From the NCBI GenBank assembly GCA_027452265.1, contig DAIDGR010000074.1, positions 1 through 64,000 on the forward strand: 64,000 nt of DNA. Reading direction: 5' to 3'. Position numbers and translations under genes: made by a program. The stretch is from Caulobacteraceae bacterium (GTDB taxonomy: Bacteria > Pseudomonadota > Alphaproteobacteria > Caulobacterales > Caulobacteraceae). Positions 54,517-64,000 of this stretch are shown one piece after another; position 1 is the stretch's first letter, and every line of letters starts with the position of its first letter. The notes beneath the pieces are model-generated. The model was given only the letters and a program-made list of their open reading frames with translations, searched no databases and was not told where the DNA came from.

Positions 54517-57432
54517 ATGGCGCAGACCGTGATCTCCTCCGCGACGGCAGGCCTCCTGCCGGGCGCCCTGGCCGCGCCGCCGGGCGGTCGGGCGGGGCTC
54601 GCCGATGCCGCGGGCGCCCGCGAGATCGCGGGACGGGAGGCGAGGGCGCTGTTTCGCCAGGGCCCTCTCATCGTCGTCCATGCCGGCGTCACGGCGCGAC
54701 GCCTGGGCGAACCGGCGCCCGGACGCTCGCCCCGGCTCCTGGACGTCCTGGAGCTGTTCGCCTTTGTCCGTCCGGCGCGCCTGCTGGCGCCTTCACCGGC
54801 CGGGCTCGCCCTGGCGCTGGGCCTGGGAGCGCCGCACGGTCCGGATGAAGAAGCGGGCGTCCTGCGCCATGCCGCGCAAGCGCTGCTGGCCGAGCTGACG
54901 CAGACGCCCAGGCCGTCCCGCGCCGAGGCCCTGGCCCAGGCAGAGACCTTGGGCCGCGCCGGCTGGGCCTGGGCCGCCCCGGTGCTGGGGGCGTTGCGCG
55001 GTGGTGGAGAGGTCGCGCGGCCCTGGCGCGGCGACGGCCTCGACGTCTGGGCTCACGCGGCGGAGTGGGAGGACGAGGCGCCGCCGGGAGAGGCCGGGTC
55101 TCAACCCATCGCGCCTGAGGCGGTCCGCGCGCGCCTTGTCGATCTGCTCACCCGGGCGGGCCTGACCGAACCGCGCCCCCTCCAGGCAGAGTTCGCCGCC
55201 GAGACGGTTCATGCCTTCAAGCCGCGTGAGCATCCTGACGCCCCGCAGATGATGCTGGCGGAGGCCGGCACCGGCACCGGCAAGACGCTCGCCTATCTCG
55301 CCTCGGCGTCGGTCTGGGCCGAGGCCAACGGACCGGGCGTCTGGATCTCGACCTTCACCCGTGCCCTGCAGCGCCAGATCGCCCGCGAGACGGAGGCGGT
55401 CTATCCCGATCCGGCGGTGCGGGCCCGTCGCGTCGCGGTCCGCAAGGGGCGTGAGAACTATCTGTGCTTTTTGAACCTCCAGGAGAGCGTCAATGCCGCG
55501 CGTCTGGGGGAAGGCGATCTGATCGGCTTGATGCTGGCGGCCCGTTGGGCCCGGGCCAGCCGCGACGGCGACATGACGGGGGGCGACTTCCCGGCCTGGC
55601 TGCCAACCCTGTTCGATGTCCCGCCGGCGGCCCAGGCCAGCCCGGCCAATCTGGTGGACCGGCGCGGCGAGTGTGTCCACGCCGCCTGCGCCCACTATCG
55701 CGCCTGCTTCGTCGAGCGGGCCGTGCGCGCCTCGCGCCATGCCGATCTGGTTATCGCCAACCATGCCCTGGTGATGAGCCAGGCCGCACGCCAGGGGTTG
55801 GGCCGGAGCGCGGGGGCGTCGGATGAGGGGGCGCCCCGCCGCATTGTCTTCGACGAAGGCCATCACCTGTTCGACGCCGCTGACAGCGCCTTTTCCGTGG
55901 CCCTCTCCGGGGCTGAAGCTGCGGAGATGCGTCGCTGGCTCCGGGGGCCGGAGGCGCGGAGTCGCCGGGGTCGTGGCCTGGAGGCGCGGCTGGATGAGGC
56001 TCTGCGCGCGGCGAGTGCGAGCGAGGAGATCGGCGAGACGGCGGACGCCGCCCGCGCCCTCCTGCAAGAGGCCCTGAAAGCCGCCGCGCTTCTGCCGGGC
56101 GAGGGCTGGTCGAGCCGCATCGCGCCCGATGGCGCGCAGGGGGAGCCGCACCCCCATGGCGAGGTCGAGGCCTTTCTCGCTTCCGCGCTCTACCAGGTGC
56201 GGGCGCGGGGCGGGGGCCAGGGCGGGCGCGCCGAGACCCAGCTCGAATGCGCGGCCCGTCCGGCCCTGGCCGTGGTCGTGGCGGCGGCCCAGGGCGCCGA
56301 CCTCGCGCTCGCGGCCCTGGAGAGCCCCCTCAAACGCCTGGCTCAAACGCTCGCCGATCTGCTGGATGAAGCCAGCGAGGCCCTGGGCGCCGTCGAGCGC
56401 AATCGGATCGAGGGCGTCCTGCGGGGCCTGGACTGGCGGGCCCGGCAGGTCATTCCCGCCTGGCGCGCCATGTTGCGCCACCTCTCCGAGCCTCAGACCG
56501 CATCGGAGCCGGAATCCACAGGCCAATCCCTGGACAACGTGGAGCCCGCCTTCGTCCATGTTCTGGAGGCGGTCCAGGCCTTTGGCCGGGTCGTGGATGT
56601 GGTCTATCGCCGCAACTGGCTCGACCCCAGCGGCCCTCTGCATGCGGCGGTCCTCACCCGCGCCCACGGGGTCCTCGTCACGAGTGCGACCCTGGCTGAC
56701 GCCAGCCCCGACGCCCCCTTCGCCCTGGCCGCGCGGCGCACCGGGGCGAGTCAGCTGGCGAGCCCGGCCCGCACCCTCCGACTCGCCTCTCCGTTCGACT
56801 ATGCCCGCCAGTCCCTCGCCCTGGTGGTCACCGATGTGAATCGCGACGATCCACGGCAGGTGGCCGCCGCCATGCGCGAGCTGTTCCTCGCCGCCCGGGG
56901 CGGGGGGCTGGGGCTGTTCACCGCGATCCGCCGCCTGCGCGCGGTGCACGCCCTGATCGCCGGACCCCTGGCCGATCGCGGTCTGCCCCTCTACGCCCAG
57001 CATGTCGATCCGCTGGACGTCGGCACGCTGGTGGACATGTTCCGGGCCGAGCCGGACAGTTGTCTTCTGGGCGTCGACGCGGTGCGCGACGGGGTCGATG
57101 TGCCGGGCGAGGCCCTGCGCCTGCTGGTCTTCGACCGGGTGCCCTGGCCCCGGCCCGACATTCTGCACAAGGCCCGTCGCGGTGAGTTCGGGGGAGGGGC
57201 CTATGACGACGCCCTGACCCGGGCGCGCCTCGCCCAGGCCTTCGGCCGCCTGATCCGGCGCGAGGATGACCGCGGGGCCTTCGTGCTCCTGGACGCAGCC
57301 GCGCCCAGCCGCCTGTTCACGGGTCTGCCCGATGGGGTGGTCGTGCGACGGATGGGGCTGGTCGAGGCGTTGGAGGCGGTCAGCGCGCACCTCGACCCTC
57401 GCCGGGAGCCGCTGGAGCATGCCGACGCTTGA
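54517..57432 (+). CDS. DinG-family ATP-dependent DNA helicase with N-terminal, apparently degenerate exonuclease-like domain
   Basis: Walker A MMLAEAGTGTGKTLAYLASASVWAEA; ANHALVMSQ; IVFDEGHHLFDAADSAF; C-terminal FGRLIRREDDRGAFVLLDAA. Confidence 0.93.
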   Translation: MAQTVISSATAGLLPGALAAPPGGRAGLADAAGAREIAGREARALFRQGPLIVVHAGVTARRLGEPAPGRSPRLLDVLELFAFVRPARLLAPSPAGLALALGLGAPHGPDEEAGVLRHAAQALLAELTQTPRPSRAEALAQAETLGRAGWAWAAPVLGALRGGGEVARPWRGDGLDVWAHAAEWEDEAPPGEAGSQPIAPEAVRARLVDLLTRAGLTEPRPLQAEFAAETVHAFKPREHPDAPQMMLAEAGTGTGKTLAYLASASVWAEANGPGVWISTFTRALQRQIARETEAVYPDPAVRARRVAVRKGRENYLCFLNLQESVNAARLGEGDLIGLMLAARWARASRDGDMTGGDFPAWLPTLFDVPPAAQASPANLVDRRGECVHAACAHYRACFVERAVRASRHADLVIANHALVMSQAARQGLGRSAGASDEGAPRRIVFDEGHHLFDAADSAFSVALSGAEAAEMRRWLRGPEARSRRGRGLEARLDEALRAASASEEIGETADAARALLQEALKAAALLPGEGWSSRIAPDGAQGEPHPHGEVEAFLASALYQVRARGGGQGGRAETQLECAARPALAVVVAAAQGADLALAALESPLKRLAQTLADLLDEASEALGAVERNRIEGVLRGLDWRARQVIPAWRAMLRHLSEPQTASEPESTGQSLDNVEPAFVHVLEAVQAFGRVVDVVYRRNWLDPSGPLHAAVLTRAHGVLVTSATLADASPDAPFALAARRTGASQLASPARTLRLASPFDYARQSLALVVTDVNRDDPRQVAAAMRELFLAARGGGLGLFTAIRRLRAVHALIAGPLADRGLPLYAQHVDPLDVGTLVDMFRAEPDSCLLGVDAVRDGVDVPGEALRLLVFDRVPWPRPDILHKARRGEFGGGAYDDALTRARLAQAFGRLIRREDDRGAFVLLDAAAPSRLFTGLPDGVVVRRMGLVEALEAVSAHLDPRREPLEHADA

Positions 57433-57443
57433 TGTCTCAATTC

Positions 57444-57461
57444 AGCCGCCTTCTTGCGGCT
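57444..57461 (+). terminator. Weak terminator-like hairpin AGCCGC-CTTCTT-GCGGCT
   Basis: 6-bp stem, 6-nt loop, 12 nt after the DinG-like stop codon; no strong U-tract. Confidence 0.3.
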
Positions 57462-57562
57462 TCAAACCCTGCCCCTGATGATCTGGCCAATGAGTCGAGG
57501 CCGGTCCCAACTGTCGCCGCCCCCGCGGGGGAGCGTCCTCTGAGTCCGGAGCCCCAGCCCAA

Positions 57563-58141
57563 ATGAGTTCGCGTTTCCTTCTGGCCGTGGCCCTGATGAC
57601 GATGCCGGCGTTGACCGCGTGGGCCCCGCCGGACTCCGCCAGTCACGACCTCGCAGAGGGCAAACCCTTCTCGGAAGTGGCGCCGGCGGCGGATGGCGCG
57701 GTCCTGATCCATGCCGCGATCGATATCGCCGCGCCCCCCAAGGTGATCTGGGAGGTGATGCACGACTGTCGCTACGCCCAGAAACTGGTGACCACCGTGA
57801 CCCTTTGCCGGATCCTGCAATCAGACCCGGCCCATGATTTCGACATTCGCGAGACGGTCACCCACGGCAATTTCTTTGTGCCGACCATCTCAAACATCGT
57901 GCGCGAGGACTACCAGCCCTATCAGTTGGTCAAGTTCCGCAAGGTCGGCGGCAATCTGAAGGTCGAGGAAGGCGAGTGGCGTCTTATCCCGCTGCAGGGC
58001 GGGGTAACCCGGGTGACCTATGAGAACCTCGTCGGCGCGGACATTCTCGCCCCCGCCCCCCTCGTCCGCGAGGGCATGAAGCGCGACACGGCCAAGGTGC
58101 TCGTAAATCTCCAGCGCGAATCCGTCTCCATCGCCCACTGA
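57563..58141 (+). CDS. SRPBCC (START-like) family protein
   Basis: AVLIHAAIDIAAPPKVIWEVMHDCRYAQKLVTTVTLCRIL...; polyketide cyclase/START-like fold. Confidence 0.85.
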   Translation: MSSRFLLAVALMTMPALTAWAPPDSASHDLAEGKPFSEVAPAADGAVLIHAAIDIAAPPKVIWEVMHDCRYAQKLVTTVTLCRILQSDPAHDFDIRETVTHGNFFVPTISNIVREDYQPYQLVKFRKVGGNLKVEEGEWRLIPLQGGVTRVTYENLVGADILAPAPLVREGMKRDTAKVLVNLQRESVSIAH

Positions 58142-58222
58142 CTTACTGACGTTCCTGATCCTCGCCGGTTTGCGGGGCCGGGCGGGTGGCGCCGAGGTCG
58201 ACACGGCTTCGCCCGTGAGGGC

Positions 58223-59434
58223 TTAGCCCTCCGCGGTCTCGCGCTCGCGGCGGCGTCGATCGCTGGCGCGCTCCTTGGTGCTTTCCGAACGGAGCTGGCC
58301 GCAGGCGGCGAGGATGTCGCGACCGCGTGGCGTGCGGATGGGCGAGGCGTATCCGGCGCGGTTGACGATATCGGCGAAGGTCCGGATCGTCGCGGGCGAG
58401 GCGCACTCATAGGGCGAGCCGGGCCAGGGATTGAACGGGATCAGATTGATCTTGGCCGGCACGCCCGCCAAGAGGCGCACGAGGGCCCGGGCCTCGGCGG
58501 GGGAGTCGTTGACCCCTTTGAGCATGACATATTCGAAGGTCACGCGGCGGGCGTTGGAAAGCCCTGGATAGGCGCGGATCGCGGCCATCAGGTCCTTGAT
58601 CGGATAGGCCCGGTTGATCGGCACCAACTCATCGCGCAAGCCGTCCTCCACCGCGTGCAGGGAGATGGCGAGCATGGCGCCGGTGCGCGCCCCCAGTTCC
58701 GGGATCTTGGGGGCCACCCCGGATGTGGAGACGGTGATCCGCCGCCGCGAAATTCCCAACCCCTCGTGGTGCGAGAGGATGTCGATGGCGCGGGCCACGG
58801 CGTCCAGATTGTACAGAGGTTCGCCCATGCCCATGAAGACGATGTTGGAGAGCCGTCGGGCATCCGGCTCGGCGGTCCACTCGTCCAGGTCGTCGCGAGC
58901 AATCAGGCACTGGGCGACGATCTCACCGGCGGTGAGGTTGCGCACCAGCGGCTGGGTCCCGGTGTGGCAGAAGCGGCAGGTAAGGGTGCAGCCCACCTGG
59001 CTTGAGACGCACAGAGCGCCGGAGCGTCCGACATCGGGGATGAACACCGTCTCGGCCTCGGCCCCCGGCGAGAGTCCCAGCAGCCATTTCACGACCCCGT
59101 CCGTGCTCTGACGACGCTCCAGAATGCTCGGGCGGTTCAACACGAAGCGTTCGGCCAGGGCCGCGCGGGTCTCCTTGGCGATGTTGCTCATGGCGGCGAA
59201 GTCGGTCACGCCGCGCTTGTGCATCCAGCCCCAGATCTGGTCGGCGCGCATCCGCGCCTGCCGAGGCTCGGCGATCCCGCTTTCCACCAGGAAGGCAGCC
59301 AGCTCGTCCTGGGTCAGGCCGGTGAGATTGACCGGTCCCGTCTGGGCCAAAGCCACGCGCGCCTCCGCCGCGGCCGGAGCGGCGCGGTCCTTGTGCGTGT
59401 CGAAGGCGAGGTCGAGGCGTTTCACGGGGCGCAA
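58223..59434 (-). CDS. rlmN: 23S rRNA/tRNA adenine-C2 methyltransferase RlmN
   Basis: [34 protein letters not shown] (CX3CX2C radical SAM); [42 protein letters not shown]. Confidence 0.97.
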   Translation of the reverse strand: MRPVKRLDLAFDTHKDRAAPAAAEARVALAQTGPVNLTGLTQDELAAFLVESGIAEPRQARMRADQIWGWMHKRGVTDFAAMSNIAKETRAALAERFVLNRPSILERRQSTDGVVKWLLGLSPGAEAETVFIPDVGRSGALCVSSQVGCTLTCRFCHTGTQPLVRNLTAGEIVAQCLIARDDLDEWTAEPDARRLSNIVFMGMGEPLYNLDAVARAIDILSHHEGLGISRRRITVSTSGVAPKIPELGARTGAMLAISLHAVEDGLRDELVPINRAYPIKDLMAAIRAYPGLSNARRVTFEYVMLKGVNDSPAEARALVRLLAGVPAKINLIPFNPWPGSPYECASPATIRTFADIVNRAGYASPIRTPRGRDILAACGQLRSESTKERASDRRRRERETAEG

Positions 59435-59483
59435 AATGGGCGTCGCGCGGCCTCAAGGCAATCCAAGGTCATGCCGGATGCGC

Positions 59484-60317
59484 TCAGCGAAGCCGCGCGG
59501 CGTGCCAGCGCAGGTGATCCTCGATGACGCCTTGGATGAAGAAATAGCCGTGATCATAGCCGGCATGGCGCCTGAGGGTCAGGGCGAGGCCAGCGTCAGC
59601 GCAGGCGGCCTCCAGCCGCTCCGGCTTGAGCTGCTCGACTAGGTAGGGATCGTCCAGGCCCTGGTCCACCAGGATTTCAGGAACACGCGCCCCATCTTCG
59701 ATCAGGGCGCAGGCGTCATAGGGACGCCAGAGCGCACGGTCGGCGCCCAGATACCCGCTCAGAGCCTTGTGGCCCCAGGGGCAGTTCAGGGGCGAGACGA
59801 TCGGGGCGAAGGCGGAGACGGCCTTGAACCGCTCCGGCGTTCTCAGAGCGAAGGTCAGGGCCCCGTGCCCGCCCATGGAATGGCCCAGGATCGATTGTCG
59901 CGAGAGGTCGGCCTTGGCGAAGCTCTCGCCGATCCGCGCGGGCAGTTCGCGCTCCAGCCAGGTCCGCATGCGAAAATGCGGCGCCCAGGGGGCCTCCGTG
60001 GCGTCGAGATAAAAGCCCGCCGCCTGGCCCATGTCATAGGCTGGATCATCGGCCACGCCCTCGCCCCGGGGGCTGGTGTCGGGCGTGATCAGCATCAGGC
60101 CCAGCTCGGCGGCGAACCTCTGCGCGCCAGCCTTGATGGCGAAGGTCTCCTCCGTGCAGGTCAGGCCCGCCAAGCACCAGACCACGGGGAAGGGGCCCAC
60201 GCCCGGCGGGGTGTAGACGCCAAAACGCATGGCCGTGCCCGTCGCCTCGCTGGCATGGGCATGGAAGCTCTGCACGCCGCCGAAGCAGCCGTGACGGTTC
60301 AGGGTTTCGAGGTTCAT
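59484..60317 (-). CDS. fghA: S-formylglutathione hydrolase
   Basis: MNLETLNRHGCFGGVQSFHAHASEATGTAMRFGVYTPPGVGPFPVVWCLAGLTCTEETFAIKAGAQRFAAELGLMLITPDTSPRG; ILGHSMGGHGALTFALR. Confidence 0.95.
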   Translation of the reverse strand: MNLETLNRHGCFGGVQSFHAHASEATGTAMRFGVYTPPGVGPFPVVWCLAGLTCTEETFAIKAGAQRFAAELGLMLITPDTSPRGEGVADDPAYDMGQAAGFYLDATEAPWAPHFRMRTWLERELPARIGESFAKADLSRQSILGHSMGGHGALTFALRTPERFKAVSAFAPIVSPLNCPWGHKALSGYLGADRALWRPYDACALIEDGARVPEILVDQGLDDPYLVEQLKPERLEAACADAGLALTLRRHAGYDHGYFFIQGVIEDHLRWHAARLR

Positions 60318-60444
60318 GCCGGCTGATTGGCGAGCGCGCGGGTCGCGGTCAAGACGGGACGAGGTCAGCCGGGAGGGACAAGCAGAGGCGGGAAGCGGGG
60401 CAATGTCGCTGGACCGCGGTGGCCGCGTTTGGCACGACTGGACC

Positions 60445-62187
60445 ATGACCCATCGCCTCACCCTCCGCTTCGGCGCGCTTCTGACGACCCTGAGCTTCGC
60501 CCTGGCTCCGTTCGCCACCCAGACCGCCGGCGCGGCGGTCCCCGCGCCTGTCGGGGCGACGCACGGCATGGTCGTCTCGGCCCACCATCTGGCCAGTGAC
60601 GCGGGGGTCGCCGTCCTCAAGGACGGTGGAAACGCCGTGGATGCGGCCATCGCCGTGGCCTACGCCCTGGCCGTCACCTTCCCGGAGGCTGGAAACCTTG
60701 GCGGGGGCGGGTTCATGACCGTCCGCTGGCATGACGGGCGCGAAGCCTTCATCGACTTTCGCGAGACCGCGCCTGGCGCCGCGACGGCGCGGCTGTTCCA
60801 GGACGCCTCGGGCCATGTGATCCCAGGCCTTAGCACCCGGGGTTATCTGGCCGTGGGCGTGCCCGGCACGGTCGCCGGGCTGGAAATGGCGCGGGCGCGT
60901 TTTGGAACCCTGCCCCGCGCGCGGCTGATGCGCGAGGCGATCGCCCTGGCCCGGGATGGGTTCGTGCTCGATCAGGGGGATGCCGATTTCCTGGCGGAAG
61001 GCGCGGCGGACTTCGCGAAGGATCCGGCCAGCGCGGCCATCTTCCTCGATCACGGGGCGCCCTGGCGGCCGGGCGAGCGCCTCGTCCAAACCGATCTGGC
61101 GGGCACGCTTCAGGCCATCGCGGACGACGGCGCGGACGCCTTCTATCGCGGGGCGACCATGCGGCGCATTGTGGCGGCCAGCGAGGCTCATGGAGGCATC
61201 CTCAGCCCGGCCGACTTCGCGGCCTACCGCGCGGTCGTGCGGTCGCCGCTCGACTGCGACTATCGCGGTTTCCACATCATCTCCGCGCCGCCGCCCAGTT
61301 CTGGTGGGGTGGTGGTCTGCGAGGCCCTGGCCATCCTTCAGGGCTATCCGTTGAGCCAGATGGGTTTTCACTCGGCCGCGGAGGTGCACGTCCTCACCGA
61401 GGCGCTGCGCCGGGCCTTCCACGATCGCAATCTGGATCTCGGCGACCCCGCCTTCGTTCATCCCGACATCGCGGCGCTGATCTCGCCCGCCTATGCCGCC
61501 CACCTTCGCGCGGGGATCGATCCCGATCGCGCCACCCCCTCTCTGAGCCTGGGGGGCGTCGGCGCCAGCCCTGAGGGTCAGAACACCACCCATTTCTCCA
61601 TCGTCGACAAGGACGGGAACGCCGTCTCACTCACCTACACCCTGAACGACTGGTTCGGCGCGCGGGTCATGGCCCCGGGCACGGGCGTGCTTCTCAATGA
61701 CGAAATGGACGACTTTTCATCCAAGACTGGCGTGCCCAACCAGTTCGGGCTGGTGGAAGGGACGAACAACGCCATTGCTCCAGGCAAACGGCCGCTCTCC
61801 TCCATGACCCCCACGATCGTCACCCGAAACGGCGCCCTGGTCCTGGTGGTCGGTACGCCGGGCGGAAGTCACATCCCCACGGCCGTCCTCCAGGTGCTGC
61901 TGAACCTGATCGATCACGGCATGACCCTGACCGAGGCCGTCGACGCGCCACGCATCCATGAGCAGTGGCTGCCGGACACGCTCTATTACGAGCCCTATGC
62001 CCTGAGCCCCGACACCATGGCCCTGCTTCGGGCCGAGGGCGATCGCCTGACCCCCATGGGCTACGAGAACCAGGTCGCCGCCATCCTCGTGGGCGCTCCG
62101 GCCCTGGGCGCCAAGCCTGTGGGCGGGGAGACCCTCTATGGCGCCATCGACCCGCGCCTGCCCACCGGTTCGGTCGCGGGGTGGTAA
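60445..62187 (+). CDS. ggt: Gamma-glutamyltransferase
   Basis: HGMVVSAHHLASDAGVAVLKDGGNAVDAAIAVAYALAVTFPEAGNLGGGGFMTVRW; NTTHFSIVDKDGNAVSLTYTLN nucleophile region; GKRPLSSMTPTIV. Confidence 0.95.
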   Translation: MTHRLTLRFGALLTTLSFALAPFATQTAGAAVPAPVGATHGMVVSAHHLASDAGVAVLKDGGNAVDAAIAVAYALAVTFPEAGNLGGGGFMTVRWHDGREAFIDFRETAPGAATARLFQDASGHVIPGLSTRGYLAVGVPGTVAGLEMARARFGTLPRARLMREAIALARDGFVLDQGDADFLAEGAADFAKDPASAAIFLDHGAPWRPGERLVQTDLAGTLQAIADDGADAFYRGATMRRIVAASEAHGGILSPADFAAYRAVVRSPLDCDYRGFHIISAPPPSSGGVVVCEALAILQGYPLSQMGFHSAAEVHVLTEALRRAFHDRNLDLGDPAFVHPDIAALISPAYAAHLRAGIDPDRATPSLSLGGVGASPEGQNTTHFSIVDKDGNAVSLTYTLNDWFGARVMAPGTGVLLNDEMDDFSSKTGVPNQFGLVEGTNNAIAPGKRPLSSMTPTIVTRNGALVLVVGTPGGSHIPTAVLQVLLNLIDHGMTLTEAVDAPRIHEQWLPDTLYYEPYALSPDTMALLRAEGDRLTPMGYENQVAAILVGAPALGAKPVGGETLYGAIDPRLPTGSVAGW

Positions 62188-62398
62188 GGGGCGAAAATGG
62201 GCCACGACCCCAGCCCGCCCGGCGCACCCGCATCGCCCGAAAGTCATCCTCTTTGGGGCGTCGATCGTCCGTGCCCCTCGAAGCCTTGGTCGGCCCCCCT
62301 ACCTTAGGAGCCATGGCGCGCCACTCGGCGCTTTGGTCGGGCTTCGGATTGCACGGCCTCAGGAGAGGGATCTTGTGGATTTGCGTCAGCGGTCAGCC

Positions 62399-63310
62399 AT
62401 GGATCGTCTCAAAGCGATCTCCATCTTCGTCGAGATCGCGGAACGCGGCAGCATCAGCAGCGCCGCCGAGGCGCTGAACGTTTCAAGGGCCATGGCCTCG
62501 CGGGCCCTGGCGGCGCTGGAGGCGTGGCTTGGGGCGCGGCTATTTCACCGCACGACCCGCCGCCTGCAACTGACCAGCGCCGGCGAGGCCGCCCTGGTGC
62601 GCTTTCGCGGCATGCTCGACCTAGAAGAAGATCTGCGAAGCCTCCTGGAGGGGTATGGCAGCGCCACGCGCGGGCATGTGCGCCTGACCTGCAGTCCGTC
62701 CCTGGCGCAGAGTATCCTTGCTGAAGCCGTGGCGGATTTTGTGCGCCTTCACCCAGGCGCCACCGTGGACCTGATGGGAACGGACCGCCCCATCGACCTC
62801 GTGGAAGAGCGGATCGACCTGGCGATCCGAATTTCCAACACCCTGGACGGTCACCTGATCGCCCGCCGGTTGGGAGTCTGTCGCTCCGTGCTCTGCGCCA
62901 CCCCCGCCTATCTCGAGCGCCGGGGAACGCCGGTTGTCCCAGAGGACTTGACCGGTCACGACTGCCTTTTGCACCAGTTCGTCAGCCCGGGCGTCTGGAC
63001 CTTGGGCAAGGGCGAGGCGCGGATCGCTGTTCCTGTTCGCGGACCTATCTGCGCCAATGAGGCCTCTGTGCTGTTGGCGGCGGTGGAGGCGGACGCGGGC
63101 ATAGGCCTGCTGCCCACCTACCTGGTTGGTCCTCGCTTGCGCTCGGGTGCGCTGACCGAGGTGCTGCCGGTCTATCCGGTCGAACCCATGGGAATCTATG
63201 GCGTTTACACCTCGCGGCGCCAGGCGCCCGGCGTGGTTCGTGCCTTGCTCGACTTTCTGGCCAATCGCCTGGGCGAGGATCGGACGGATCCCGATCCGCC
63301 CTCGGATTAG
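62399..63310 (+). CDS. LysR family transcriptional regulator
   Basis: MDRLKAISIFVEIAERGSISSAAEALNVSRAMASRALAALEAWLGARLFHRTTRRLQLTSAGEA. Confidence 0.95.
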   Translation: MDRLKAISIFVEIAERGSISSAAEALNVSRAMASRALAALEAWLGARLFHRTTRRLQLTSAGEAALVRFRGMLDLEEDLRSLLEGYGSATRGHVRLTCSPSLAQSILAEAVADFVRLHPGATVDLMGTDRPIDLVEERIDLAIRISNTLDGHLIARRLGVCRSVLCATPAYLERRGTPVVPEDLTGHDCLLHQFVSPGVWTLGKGEARIAVPVRGPICANEASVLLAAVEADAGIGLLPTYLVGPRLRSGALTEVLPVYPVEPMGIYGVYTSRRQAPGVVRALLDFLANRLGEDRTDPDPPSD

Positions 63311-64000
63311 GTTCTGTTGACGAAGTGGATTCCCAAATCGGCTGATCGCTGATTCAACGCTGTTCTTTGGGGAGAGCAGCGTTGGTTCGCGGTCTGATGT
63401 CGGACGAGGAGTGGGCGTTCTTCGCGCCGTTCGTGATCGAGACGGGTCCGCGTCGCGGCCGGCGGCCTCGGGATCACCGCCTGGTGCTGGACGGGGTGTT
63501 CTGGATCGCTCGGACGGGCTCGCCCTGGCGCGATCTGCACGACCACTTCGGCAAGTGGAGCTCGGTCTACCGGCAGTTCCGGCGCTGGACGCTGGCCGGG
63601 GTCTGGGACGTGCTGCTGGCCGCCCTCAATGACAGCGGCCAAGGCCAGGAGAGCGTCCAGATGATCGACTCGACCATCGTGCGGGCCCACCAGCATGCCG
63701 CTGGCGCCCAAAAAAAGCGGCAGGCCCTGAGGGCGAAGGTCTTGGCCGCTCGCGCGGTGGCTTCTCGACCAAGATCCATCTGAGAGCCAACGGCCTGGGC
63801 CTGCCGGTCGCCGCGGTGATCACCGGCGGCGAGGTCTCAGACGTCAAGGGCTACGACCCGATCATGGCCGAGCCCGGCCCTGAGCCCAAGGTGCTCCTGG
63901 GCGACAAGGGCTATGACGCCGACGCCATCCTGGAGGACCTTGAACACCGCGGCGTGGCCGCCGTCATTCCGCCCAAGCGGACGCGCAAGGTCCAGCGCCC
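63311..64000 (+). mobile_element. IS5-family (IS427-like) insertion sequence, truncated by window end
   Basis: Begins directly after the LysR stop codon; transposase ORFs with GWFSTKIHL-like downstream frame (RGGFSTKIHLRANGLGLPVAAVITGGEVSDVKGYD). Confidence 0.8.
63397..64000 (+). CDS. IS5 family transposase, orfA/orfB probably joined by -1 frameshift at A7 (63710-63716); incomplete at window end
   Basis: MSDEEWAFFAPFVIETGPRRGRRPRDHRLVLDGVFWIARTGSPWRDLHDHFGKWSSVYRQFRRW; VQMIDSTIVRAHQHAAGAQKK; then frame change to GPEGEGLGRSRGGFSTKIHL. Confidence 0.9.

Noticed and set aside
54793-57420. 875-aa minus-strand ORF antisense to the DinG-like helicase
   Set aside because: Lies entirely opposite a gene with clear helicase motifs; composition (G/R/Q/H/A-rich, no motifs) is typical of GC-rich antisense frames.

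Overview
This 64 kb GC-rich window looks like alphaproteobacterial chromosome. Gene content, GANTC-rich IS promoters and the split metH suggest Caulobacterales, but that is inference. It is bounded by an IS630-family element on the left and a truncated IS5-family element on the right. Main blocks: (i) penicillin-acylase homologue, then ArsR-methyltransferase fusion, metF and a metH split into two ORFs; (ii) an ABC-transporter-dependent (KpsMTE/KpsD/KpsS-like) capsule export locus at about 18.0-29.5 kb with two glycosyltransferases, a sulfotransferase-like protein and a methyltransferase; (iii) prfB with a +1 programmed frameshift; (iv) assorted transporters, oxidoreductases and hydrolases; (v) a dmeRF-like metal efflux pair; (vi) DNA-repair helicases (Lhr/PdeM pair, DinG-like), rlmN, fghA, GGT and a LysR regulator. 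No tRNA, rRNA, CRISPR array, prophage or recognisable defence island was seen. The most interesting non-gene signals are: a three-copy dispersed intergenic repeat (about 6.5, 9.3 and 38.0 kb) that aligns without gaps and shows compensatory stem changes between copies; a GATTCCCAAATC-N11-GATTCAA module upstream of the transposases of two unrelated IS families; a perfect 20-bp palindrome before the ArsR-methyltransferase/met operon; and an unusually long cytosolic insertion in the DmeF-like transporter. I found no clear case for a wholly new multi-gene system. The capsule locus and the repeat family are the best candidates for follow-up.
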